A stretch of 64,000 nucleotides of DNA from Neoceratodus forsteri (Eukaryota > Chordata > Ceratodontiformes > Ceratodontidae), in the NCBI GenBank assembly GCA_016271365.2, contig CM057452.1, forward strand, positions 826,366,001-826,430,000, given 5' to 3'. The notes beneath the pieces are model-generated. The model was given only the letters and a program-made list of their open reading frames with translations. It was not told the DNA's origin and made no database searches. A program made the position numbers and the translations under genes. Positions 54,705 to 64,000 of this stretch are shown here, piece after piece; positions within the stretch are counted from its first letter, which is position 1; the number at the start of each line of letters is the position of its first letter.

Positions 54705-55526
54705 TTATGCAATGTCATTCTGTAGTACCCCTGGTATTTCAGGTAGGGTACTTTCTTGATGTGATTCCTTCCAAGCCCTTTTCTCCCTCTTCTTATTCTT
54801 GCAAGACTTTCTAGGTTTTCCTTTGGACTCAAAACATTCCTCTTCAAAAGGGAACACTTCGTCTAACTGTTGCAATTTTGCTTGGGACCTGGTAACTAAA
54901 TTTACAGGTTCCAGACCTGAGTGATGATTTTTTATCAGTGTCTCAAACTGGGGAAAATACTGTGCGACAATCCCTGGTACAGGTAAGCATGGTACTACCC
55001 CAACCAACATGTTATGACTTTCATTATTAACAGTTAAATTCACCCTTGCAGTATGATATTGGTGGATATCCCCATGTACACAGCGGACCGTTGTATCACA
55101 GTCATTTCTGGGTATCTCTAGGGCCAGATCTGCTCTGATTAAAGTCTGACAACTACCTGAATCCAATAATCCAAGAGTCTGTTGTTCACCAATTCCTATG
55201 GAGGTCACATATCCAAAGTTAGCTAAGGCTAGGTGAGTCAAGTAAGACATCTTATTAAGGCAGTTTCCCACAATATGGCCTTTACCAAGGCAACCATGAC
55301 ATATGATTTCTGAATAAGGGATTCTACCCCCTCTATCCCTTCTATATACTTGTCTCTGACTATTAGCATCAGTAAAAGGTGGTCTTACCAGATTACTGGT
55401 GGTTCCTGTGTTACCCTGGTGACCTCTCGGTTTGGTGGTTCTTGCTGCCAAATAATCCTCCGCCAGTTTTATGATGTCCTCAGCTGTTTCAGGTTTATGT
55501 TCTTTCACCCAGACCCGTACATCCAT
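54705..55526 (-). pseudogene. Gmr1-like element: Gag C-terminus, zinc knuckle and protease
   Basis: A 273-codon frame. It begins with the end of the capsid region (TAEDIIKLAEDYLAARTTKP), has one zinc knuckle CHGCLGKGHIVGNC (about residues 78-91), then protease LGLLDSGSCQTLIRADLALE with D-S-G as catalytic triplet. It ends in a basic segment with a KKREKRAW word. Gag and protease lie in one frame here. It precedes integrase directly. Confidence 0.85.
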
Positions 55527-55539
55527 TGGTAACTCTTGG

Positions 55540-56340
55540 ATAAATTGCTCGATTATGATCTACTCCACAATCTGCTCACCTGTCCTGGTGGTAGGTTGTA
55601 GCCATTTCCCACAATAGTCTTTCAGACGACCATAGGTTTCTCGGGGGGGTATCCAGGCTAGCCATTTTCTGTGAGCAAAAATGCTGCCTGTAGGTTTCTG
55701 TGCTGATGTTGTACCTTCTCAGAATCTCCTCCTTGACTTTGTCATAAGTGGTGGCATCAGTCCCGCTAAGTTGACTGTAGGCAAATTGCGCTCTTCCAGA
55801 TAAATATGGCACCAAATGAATCACCCACTGGTCCCTAGGCCAGTTGCATGTTTGGGCTACCCTCTTGAATGTCATGAGGTAGGCTTCAATATCATCATTC
55901 TCCATCAACTTTTTTAATTTAATGTCTCTAGGGACAGTCCTATCTGGTTGGCCCTGCATCACATCATGTATGGCCTGTAAGGTGGCAGTCCATTTCTCAT
56001 CCTGGTGTAGTCTTTCCTCTGCTTGAAGTCTCCAGTGCTCATCCCTCTGTCTTTGGTCCTCCTCTCATTGTCGCTCCATCTCTAATTGGTGCATACACAG
56101 CCATTTTAAAAGGTTGCTGGGGTCATCTGTTGCCATGGTCATCTGTTCCTCTTTCTTTGCTCCTCCTCTTTTCTGGTCACCAACTGCTGCTGCAGCTCCT
56201 TCCTCACAGTCCTCATCCTCTGGACGCTGCATTTTAGGCCTTGTTACAGGATCCAAACCTGTTAATGGTTGTATTCCAGTTCTCTGACTCATTGACCGAG
56301 TCAGATGCAATGCACTGAGGTCTGTCTGTTCTCTTTGCAT
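55540..56340 (-). pseudogene. Gmr1-like element: Gag N-terminal and capsid region
   Basis: 56340-56065 starts the protein (LTRSMSQRTGIQPLTGLDPV) with an acidic then K/E-rich stretch. 55962-55576 carries DDIEAYLMTFKRVAQTCNWP, WVIHLVPYLSGRAQFAYSQL and VKEEILRRYNISTETYRQHF, a capsid C-terminal/SCAN-like signature. Frames differ, so indels lie near 56065 and 55570. Confidence 0.8.
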
Positions 56341-56410
56341 CTATCAGGGTGTTTCTGTAGCCACACACCCCTGGTAACACCTCCTGGGCAGTCTCGACAC
56401 ACCAGAGTTA

Positions 56411-56430
56411 GAATCCCACTTCTGACACCA
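56411..56430 (-). promoter_or_regulatory. Primer-binding site, tRNA-Leu type
   Basis: The plus strand here reads gaatcccacttctgacacca, which resembles the 3' end of a vertebrate leucine tRNA including CCA; the minus strand is therefore the primer-binding site. It is 2 nt from the inner edge of the 5' LTR. Assignment to tRNA-Leu is from memory of tRNA 3' ends. Confidence 0.65.
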
Positions 56431-56432
56431 GT

Positions 56433-57134
56433 TGTGGTAGCGTGGATTCTTATAACAGATCAAACAGACATTTTCGTAGAGTGCATAAAAAACACAAGAT
56501 CTGCGTTTATCATTTTATTGTCCAATACATAAAAGAAAATAAAGAAAAATACAGAAAGGAAAATAAGTGAGAGTTTGCCCTTCACACCAATGCAAATCAT
56601 CAGGATATCATTCTTCTCCAAAACAAATAGCAATAAAAGAATTCCTGAAACTTCCTTCCTCTCAGTGTGAAAACCTTCCACACTTAGCTCTTCTCAGCTC
56701 TTACTCAGTCCGTGGTCAGAAAGTAACTGACCATCTCACTCTTTCTATTTCTCACTATATCTCGATCTATCTCTCTAGCCCTCTGGTGGAATACCTTTGA
56801 TAGCAGCTTGGTGTGACATCAGAGGTCAGGTGATAACATCATTAGTAGGAAAACAGTCTTTTAAACCTCTACGTTTCTTAAAACCATGTCCTAACATTTC
56901 TGACATAATGCTATCTCTATGTCCACCATTCAGGCTCTTATATAGCTTTTTTACTGTGGGGGACACAGGCTTTTCTAAGCACAGGGATAGAAAAGAAAGG
57001 AGAGAATAAGATATCAGGTTGGCCACCCTGATATGAAAAGGAAAGGATAGTTAGAAAAGAAAGAAGGTAGGACAGAGTGAAATAGAACATGGAAAACAAT
57101 TTAATGCCTGTTTTTAAATCCTCATTCTGGCACA
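56433..57134 (-). repeat. Gmr1-like element, 5' LTR (internally deleted)
   Basis: Only 702 bp against 1,728 bp in the 3' LTR. Similarity runs from the left edge to 'ccattcaggctcttatatag' (56945), then jumps to sequence matching 49935 onward ('tttttactgtgg'). About 1.02 kb of LTR interior is missing. Confidence 0.9.
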
Positions 57135-57790
57135 GTGCCACAGGTGCAAAAACACATTTTGGACAGGATGTAAAAAATTTCAGCTGTACTGTTCATGAGG
57201 TGGTATGAAAAAATAACTATGTTGAAAACTTGGAGTCAAAATTTTGAAAATTATCAAAGTTATATGAGTGTGTAGAAAAATTTCAACGAACACATGTAAC
57301 TCGGGCATCTTTAGGTATTTTTTCACCAAATTTTTAACATGGCCTTTTTGGAAGAGCCCACCTCATGAACATTGGTGGTGAAATTTCATTATTCTGACCC
57401 AAAAGGTGGTTTTGCACAGTGACCATGAAATCACCTTCTGGGCGCGATTAACAAAATGGCAGTTGCAGTGCTCATGAAGCGGCGTCCCAAAAAGGCCATG
57501 TTGAAAATTTGGCGAAAAATTCCAAAAAATGGCAAAGTTACGAACATAAATTCAAAACACCATTGAAATACATTATATGGCACTTACCTTGATTCCTCAG
57601 TTCATGGTTTGGCTTTGAAGAGTGCAGACATGTCCCAATCCACAGAAGATGACAGCCTGCAACTTCTGGTGGTAAGTATAGGGTAAGGGGAGTGTGTGGG
57701 GTGGTGGGTGCTCAGTGGGAGGGTCGGGATGTAGTGCACTGCTACTGTTTTGTTTTTTATGTTTTATGTCTGCTGATTTTAGTTTGAATG
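57135..57790 (+). repeat. Macrorepeat unit 3, second body segment
   Basis: Resumes after the Gmr1-like element with 'tgccacaggtgcaaaaacac', continuing 'tgtgccactggtatggaaac' of unit 2. It aligns by eye to 23800-24465, including 'tgaaatacattatatggcac' and a splice-donor-like 'ggtggtaagt'. A short open stretch (MSQSTEDDSLQLLV) precedes the donor-like site. It gives way to the L2-like LINE somewhere between 57790 and 58000. Confidence 0.75.
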
Positions 57791-58169
57791 CATGGAGTGG
57801 ATGTAGTTGTATGACTGAGTGAGTGATTATTATTGATTTACTGCTGGGGGTAGAATTTGCAGGATGTGTTAGCAGAGGGCTTCAATGGGTGGGCATTACT
57901 CTCCCACTGAGCTTAGGGCCCTTAACCCCTTTGGTTGCCTCCCACTTTCAGCCAAGGTCTATAGGAGCTGTCGCACCTTGGGGATTGTGAGGAGGCGTCG
58001 GAGGGTTGGGGGATCAGGTGGGGGAGAGGAGTGGGGGGAAAATTAGAGTGGTGGGGTCAAGGAGACACCCTGGGGTGAAATGGGCCCAGGATAGGGATTC
58101 ACCCTGCTTGCTGCCAATACCCAAGGGCTCCACTTGTAGTGGGCAGGTAGCCCGATCAACCTCATCTAC

Positions 58170-58852
58170 TCATCCAGCCCGGGCAGTATTATGCAATGCC
58201 AGGTTGATTTGAAATAAGATAGCAGTAATTGCTGATCTTGTTGGGTCATCAGACCTGTCTTGCATCACCAAGACCTGGCTAGACTAAAATGCTGGTCCCA
58301 TTTTGGAGTCAGCTGTTCCGGATGGGTACTCGGTGATATACTGCCCAAGGCTGGATCGTAGGGGCGGGGGGTAGCCATCTGTTTTAAGACAGAGCTGGGC
58401 CTGGTAGAGGTGCCAGTTGGGGCCACTAGATCCTTTTAATGTTCGTGGGTGCAGGTGTGGGTTGCAGGATACTTCTCATTTATCGTCCACCCAGGAACGA
58501 GAAGGAGCTCCTGCTGGGGGTCATGGACTTCATTGTTGAGATGGTATTGGAGGCCCCCAGGTGGTTGGTACTGGGGGACTTCAATGCCTGGGATGATGAT
58601 GAACTCTCGCAGTTTAAACAAGACTTCCTCCAACTGATGACGTCATTGGGGCTCACACAGGTAATTACCTCTGTGACTCACATACAGGGTCATTCACTGG
58701 ATCTGGTGTTCCTGATGGGGATAGAGATCTCGGACGTGGTGGTGGAATCTGTTGAATGGTCAGATCACCACACTATTGGGTTCAGCTTCGCTGCCCCCTC
58801 AATAGACCTGCCCCTACAGAGATGGTCCAGTATCGCCCATTTCAGGGAGTAA
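58170..58852 (+). pseudogene. L2-like LINE: endonuclease
   Basis: 58190-58430 (with stops) reads VLCNAR, LVGSSDLSCITKTWLD and VPDGYSVIYCPRLDRR. 58439-58852 reads RILLIYRPPRNEKELL, APRWLVLGDFNAWDDDE (G-D-F-N box intact), VTHIQGHSLDLVFLMG and EWSDHHTIGFSF (S-D-H box). All catalytic blocks are recognisable. Confidence 0.85.
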
Positions 58853-59040
58853 CTCCAGCTGGTCTGATGGCAGTGTGAGTGTTAGCAGGGATCCAGAGAG
58901 TCTACTACACTACAGGCCTATAATAAGGCAGTGAGAGAGGCCCTGGATGTCATTGTTCCAGTCCATGTTCGCCCAGTCACCTTGCGTCCTCAGTCCCCAT
59001 GGTTTGATGGGACCTTGAGGGAGCTGAGGAGAGTGGGAAG

Positions 59041-60950
59041 TTGGAGCATTGCTGGCAGAAATCAGGCCTGAATGAGGACAAACTTAGATTGATATCTCAT
59101 TATAAGGTATATCAATCTGCAATCTCCTGTAAGAAGGCAGAATTCCCATCCAGGGAGATTGCAGCTGTGCAAAATCGATCAGCCCAGTTCTTCCATACTG
59201 TGGACAGGTTGTGCAATCCAGCCTGTCTTCAGAATCAGATAGCCTTTTCACAAGAGAAGTGTGAGCTCAATTTTTCACAGATAAGATTGTAACCATCAGG
59301 TCAGAGATCAACATAGCTCGCTCAAATGGGCAGAGTGGTGAACGGTGTGGGAGCACTAGCACCCAGTTTGTTTGGTCGGACTTTGCCTGGTTGACAATCG
59401 TGATGTTGTGAAGTTTTTCCAGGGCTTGCAACCGACTTACTGTAGTTTGGATCAAGGTCTGATGTGCCTTCTTGTAGAGTCCATGGAGCAAACAGGACTG
59501 GTTTTTCGCTGAGATAGTTAGGTGTTCTTTAGAGACCGGGGTGTTTCTGGACACCCTGAAGGAGGCGGTGGTTCACCCCCTCCTGAAAAAATCTTCTCTG
59601 GACCCTGACTGTCTCACAAACTACAGGCCAGTCTCTAACCTGCCTTTTGTAGGTAAGGTTATTGAGAAGGCAGTTGTTGCAACTCGAGGATCATCTGACC
59701 GCCCATGACATCTACAGTATGATCCTCTCCAGTCCAGTTTCAGGAAGAGACATAGTACTGAGACGGCATTGGTCTGGGTACTTAATGATCTCCTGATAGC
59801 AAGGAATCGGAGGAGCCTCACCATCTTGGTCCTCCTTGATCTCTCTGCAGCATTTGATACCATGGATCATGGGGTGTTGCTGGAGCACCTGTGGAATTTC
59901 TGTAGACTGAGTGGCACAGTCCTCAGATAGTTTCATTCATTCCTCACTGGCAGGACACAGAGAGTGGAGTCCGGGGTGTTTTCCTTGGCTCCTATCTCCT
60001 TGCTATGTGGGGTGCCACGGGGCTCTGTGCTTTCCCCATGCTGTTCATGGTATATGTGCTGCCATTGAGAGACATTATTAGGGGTATGGGTTGAGTTTTC
60101 ACTGTTATGCAGATGACACTCAACTGTACTTGTCCTTTGTGCCCAGACAATGTGATGCTGTTACAGTATTTAACAACTGTCTCGCTGAGATCCAGGAGTG
60201 GATGAGTGCCAGCTGGCTCAGGCTGAATCCAGATAAGACTGAGGTGTTGGTTGTGGGCCCAGGTGATCGGGTGGAGGGATCTTCGACAGGTCAGCCATCT
60301 GGGCTTTGGCTGTGGGGCAACCAGCTGAGGACTTCTGACCAGGTGCGAAATCTGGATGCCATGCTTGATAGCGGACTGACACTTAAGACTCAGGTGTCAT
60401 CCATGGTCAAGTCCTCTTTTAATCTTCTGAGGAATGTCACCCGGATAAAGCACCTGGTACCACCTGTTGACCTCCTGATGTTGGTCCATGCTTTGGTGAC
60501 CTTGCGCCTTGATTACTGTAATGCCCTATACCTAGGGCTACCGGGGATGGACCTCCATCACCTACAGCTGGTGCAGAGTGCGGCTGCCAGGTTGTTGACA
60601 GGTTTACATACATCTGACAATGTGACCCCTGCACTCCGTGCTCTGCACTAGCTGCCGGTGCAGTGAAGGATCACCTTCAAGGTTGGATTACTGACCTATA
60701 AGGCCCTGCATGGACAGAGACTGGGGTACCTGCAATAGCTCCTTTGTCCCTACCGCCCCTTCACCCTCTCCGCTCTGCCAATGATGGATTGCTGGGGATT
60801 CCAAGGGTCTGTTTGACAACATCGGGAGCTAGGTCATTTTCTTTTATTGCTCCAACCCTGTGAAATTGTCTACCTCAACAGATAAGGGATTGCCCATCCA
60901 CTGAGGCCTTCAAATCTGCCCTGAAAGCTCATTTATTTGAGTTAGCATAT
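59041..60950 (+). pseudogene. L2-like LINE: linker and reverse transcriptase
   Basis: 59041-59292 is the linker (CKKAEFPSREIAAVQNRSAQ). About 59575-59660 reads LTNYRPVSNLPFVGKVIEKA. About 59740-59890 reads FRKRHSTETALVWVLNDLL and LDLSAAFDTMDHGVLLEHL. About 60003 reads GVPRGSVLS. 60091-60651 is a 186-codon frame with FHCYADDTQLYLSFVP (catalytic Y-A-D-D), WMSASWLRLNPDKTEVLVV and LRLDYCNALYLGLPG. 60890-60940 reads FKSALKAHLFELAYAEIW. Frameshifts occur near 59700 and 59930 and before 60091; stops follow 60651. Confidence 0.85.
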
Positions 60951-61050
60951 GCTGAGATTTGGACTCCTGCTTTGTTTTAAAAATGTTGCTGTGTGTTTTT
61001 AAAGTGTTGATTATATTCTGTTTTTCAGCTTTGTAAAATGCTATGATCTA

Positions 61051-61604
61051 GGTAATCCATGAAGCGGGCGCATGAGGAATGGTGCCATCCGTTATGGCGA
61101 TACCTTCCTCGTGTAATCCACTCATGGCGACCAACAGGTAGGGTGACCGGACGAGGGGGTGGGCGAACTAGACGACAGGATGTCGCTATACGTACGCATG
61201 GGGGGTGGGAGCGAGCACAGCGAGCATGGGCTGGGGGTGTGGAGAGGCTGTAGGTGGTGGTGCTGCCATCATCGGTCGAGCTGCGGCATGGCATCAGGGA
61301 TTGGGCAATGGCCGGGGTGGCTGGGGTACTGGGTTCGGGTCTGGGCGCTGGTGCGATTTTTATTGCGCCCGGCCTGAACTTTTTTATTTTTACTTCCTTC
61401 AACCCCGACATGCACCCCTGAGTTGAGAATCCTTAAGTAGGGGGGTGTGAGGCCAAAGCCCCCATGAGAGTGTGGTGGGCACAGCCCCCACAGAAAGTAG
61501 TGTAAATGTCCTGGCGCCATTGTGCTGGTGCGCCAGGGTTGTCAGAGTGCCAAAAATGTGTTCGGCACTCTGACTGAGCGATAATGGTGAACACCTAATA
61601 GACC
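61051..61604. mobile_element. 554-bp GC-rich insertion in the L2-like 3' UTR
   Basis: The 10-mer CTATGATCTA occurs at 61041-61050 and again at 61605-61614. Reading across one copy joins the LINE 3' UTR to its terminal 'aataaagtttgattggttgg'. The insert is far more GC-rich than its surroundings and has no convincing frame. A 10-bp duplication would fit a Mutator-like or similar DNA transposon, but I see no clear terminal inverted repeats. Confidence 0.6.
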
Positions 61605-61679
61605 CTATGATCTATGGTGGAATAGCGTTGAAAAAATAAAGTTTGATTGGTTGGTTGGTTGGTTGGATGGGGAAGGGGG

Positions 61680-63055
61680 ACATCGGAGATGACAAGGGAC
61701 CATTTTCTTTTTTTCAAGTTAAAGCAAAAAAAGATGTCAGGGGACAGTTTTCTTCTTTACAGTTTAAAACTAAATAAATATTTCAGGACACCAGGAGTGG
61801 GCTCCCCAGTATCCCACACTGCTGGGGGGGTTTCTAATGTGGACACGGGCGATGGGCATTTCCACAGCTATGGCCTATGATGCACAGTTATATTTATAAC
61901 AAGAGCCAGAAAAATCAAATTAAGGTTCATAGCTCATTAATTGTTTCTCATGCTCCATAAGGTCCTGACCAAACTTGTGTCATAGTATCATAGTGTTCCT
62001 AAGTATAGCTTTAAAATGTGGTCAATGAACAATTTTAGGGATGAGACCCGACAATGCTTGCATCCATCTAGGTCAATTAAAGAGTTCTCTATGTGAGACT
62101 CGAATCATCATTCATGTGGCTAAAAGTCAAATAACAACTGGTAAATGCCAAGGTGCTTCAATGTCAGTATCAGACAGCTAAGAGGGAAAAGAAAACGGTT
62201 GTGGCATATTTATCAGCTATTGCTTTAATAAAAAATGAACTGAACTGAACTAATAATTTGTACCATATGGGAGCAAAAATACCTCTGTTCAGCTTTCTCC
62301 CCCCGATCTCTGGTGCTTCATCCATAACAATTAAGGAGCAGCCGCTACAACTAAAATGATCAGCTCCTCTTTTCCAGGTATAGGGTTCATTAGCTACTAA
62401 TATGATGGCCCCACACCACCTTCCCACCTCTCCACCTGAGAGTCATTTAGCAATTCAAGGCAACATGTCTCCCATGTTTCAGCAATGAGTTTTTGTATTC
62501 GTTTTAAAGTTCCATATGAAACATTTAGCTTGTTCAGTTTCCTCCAAACGTACTGCAGTATCCAGTTAAAGCTGCTCCTTCTGTTTTAAATGATTTGAAA
62601 GACCTACACACACTGTAAGTGCCATCAAAATTCTCCTCCAGCATGACAGAAATGTTTTTTTCCTTTTCCTCAAGTGGTTCGATTCAGTGTAGGAACAGCT
62701 CCATCTGCATTCCACAGGACTCCCTCTCTCACCATCATAAAGCAGACGTTTCAACATTAAGCTCCATGTTTCAATAAATACTCACACTCCACAGGCTTGT
62801 TGAGTGTCTCTGGCCTCCAAACTCTCACAGCTCACAACCCGCTCCTAGCGTTCAGCTGCCCCGTCGGTATTGGCAAGTGCTTTTTATGAAATAATATGTT
62901 ACATGAGCAGTGGTACTGACCCAATAACACCAATAAATGCTCAGGATAAAATAAGAGAAGCATGAAGATGCAAACAATGTAAAAAAAAAAAAAGTATAAA
63001 ATGTCAGCAGGTCAGTGGAGCAGCAGCACAGCCATCTTGCTTCTCCCAACCCCCC
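61680..63055. other. Mostly unrecognised; possible transposase remnant 62170-62760
   Basis: On the minus strand the words YGTLKRIQKLIAETWETCCL, NDSQVERWEGGVG and CSLIVMDEAPEIGGRKLNRG occur in two frames. The last resembles the first catalytic region (D-E, R-R/K, N-R-G) of Merlin/ISXO2-type transposases. The match is weak and from memory. The remaining parts (61680-62160, 62760-63055) show nothing I can name. Confidence 0.3.
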
Positions 63056-63059
63056 TTCC

Positions 63060-63955
63060 CATCAGGGGTGCCACAAGACAACTAGGACAGCAATTGTCTG
63101 GTAGGGGGTGCCACTAGACACCAGGGACAGCGATCAGCAGGTGGGAGGGGTGCCACTAAACACCAGGGAAAAGGACGGCTCACAGCTAACACTGCAGCCG
63201 GCAACAAGAATTTAGTTGTGACCACAGAAGTCAAGAACTTCCCAATGTTCTCAGACAGAGAACGCCAGGGAAGCGCTCCTCTCCCAAAGCTGAGCACCTG
63301 GGATTTTGGGTGCCAGAAAAGGCATTTGTGGGCACAATTATGAAAAACAAACATCAGAATATAGCTAAATGAGTCCCATTTAGCTAGGTTCTGATGTTTT
63401 TTTTAAATCTCAGTAGTTTTATGTAGTTTCCACCTCTTGTAGTTGGTGGAAGAAAAAACAAGATGGCGGCTCATAAAAAATATTTTTTCCTCATTAAAAA
63501 GGATTTTTTTCTCATGAAAAAGGAATGGATCTCGTGAGAAATTATTCTTTTTGGCAAGATCAAACCATCAAACTTTTTACCTCTATCCTGAAAAATGAAC
63601 TTCCCATAGGAAATAATGGGAACTGAAAAACTGAATAACTTTGCAACAGGTTAATATTTTTGCACCAAACAAACACTGGCAGTTCTGTTACCCAAGTTCT
63701 TTCTACCAGAACAAAATCACACCAAAATTCCACACCTTCTGGGCGGAAGGCGATGAGGAAAAAATTGCAAAAAGTGGTGATTTTTTACTTTTTTACACTA
63801 TCCAGATCTCTGAATCCACATATCAAACTAGAACAAAACTTGCCACGTCAAGAACGGCACATACCAAATTGTGTGCAAATCCATTGATCAGTTGCAAAGT
63901 TATTAAAGTGCAAAATTTGAGGTTTAACATTAAACAGGCTACTCAGCCCTAACTA
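63060..63955 (+). repeat. Macrorepeat unit 3, final segment
   Basis: It contains three GCCACTAGACACCAGGG-type words (63067-63172), 'catgaaaaaggaatggat' as in unit 2 at 24985, 'cttcccataggaaataatgg', and the shared ending 'taaagtgcaaaatttgaggt' then 'ctactcagccctaacta'. It closes the unit started at 25690. The last 45 bp of the window show no new hairpin. Confidence 0.8.
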
Positions 63956-64000
63956 TTATATACACCAAGGCATTGTGGAGACATTCATGTATCCCCCCAC

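Larger units (their letters stand above)
48397..57134 (-). mobile_element. Gmr1-like Ty3/Gypsy element with integrase before RT
   Basis: A complete element by structure: LTRs 48397-50124 and 56433-57134 (TGTGGTA...GCACA), a 5-bp target duplication GTGCC (48392-48396 and 57135-57139), a primer-binding site and a polypurine tract. Reading the minus strand the order is gag, zinc knuckle, protease, integrase, RT, RNase H. The standard Ty3/Gypsy order has integrase last; integrase before RT is known for the Gmr1 group of deuterostomes. A CR1 interrupts RT, several stops occur, and the 5' LTR lacks about 1 kb. It is inactive. Confidence 0.9.
58000..61670 (+). mobile_element. L2-like LINE, nearly full-length ORF2
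   Basis: Plus strand: EN 58170-58852, linker 59041-59292, RT about 59550-60651, C-terminal part to 60950, 3' UTR to 61050 and, past a 554-bp insertion, 61605-61670 with a final 'ttgg' repeat. The same family as 7545-8530. At least eight stops or shifts can be counted, so it is old. Confidence 0.85.

Noticed and set aside
61059..61426. Plus-strand G/R/W-rich frames in the GC-rich insertion
   Set aside because: Composition-driven open frames with no domain and no start context; treated as noncoding.

Overview
This is noncoding, repeat-saturated vertebrate nuclear DNA. I found no host protein gene, rRNA or true tRNA gene. Nearly every long reading frame is a decayed piece of a retrotransposon. 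The mix is CR1-type and L2-like LINEs, Tx1-clade LINEs with CCHC-bearing ORF1, Ty3/Gypsy elements (one with Gmr1-type gene order), a MIR-like SINE and a second tRNA-headed SINE. This points to a large, old vertebrate genome such as an amphibian (a caecilian, for example), lungfish or coelacanth. The organism itself is an inference and cannot be settled from this sequence.

Layout. 1-1320: 5' part of a LINE on the minus strand (LINE A) with a broken 2A-like peptide. 1421-3355: a sequence duplicated at an exact 980-bp offset, the second copy carrying nine 61-bp units. 3927-8865: CR1 fragments, a short TA-flanked element, a Tx1 ORF1 fragment, an L2-like fragment and a SINE. 8870-11375: nothing recognised. 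11379-17210: a minus-strand Gypsy remnant with LTRs, gag and protease, framed by a 120-bp inverted repeat. 17930-19615: a plus-strand LINE reverse transcriptase fragment.

19693-63955: three head-to-tail units of a large noncoding repeat. Each unit starts with a long hairpin (arms about 120-175 bp) and ends with the motif CTACTCAACCCTAACTA or a close variant. Unit 1 is about 3.3 kb and unit 2 about 2.6 kb. Unit 3 is stretched to about 38 kb by nested insertions: its hairpin arms lie at 25690 and 47824. In the hairpin loop sit a plus-strand Gypsy (25866-32695) and a minus-strand LINE B (32696-34640 and 46850-47550). LINE B is split by a SINE, and the SINE is split by three Tx1-clade insertions, all at one and the same target site. 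A Gmr1-like element (48397-57134, TSD GTGCC) and an L2-like LINE (about 58000-61670) interrupt the rest of unit 3. These two are themselves invaded by a CR1 (TSD CCCTT) and by a 554-bp GC-rich insertion (10-bp duplication).

The most notable observations are the repeated Tx1 use of a single SINE site, the undescribed-looking hairpin-headed macrorepeat, and the INT-before-RT LTR element. All coding pieces are interrupted, so no element here looks autonomous. Boundaries marked 'about' were set by eye.
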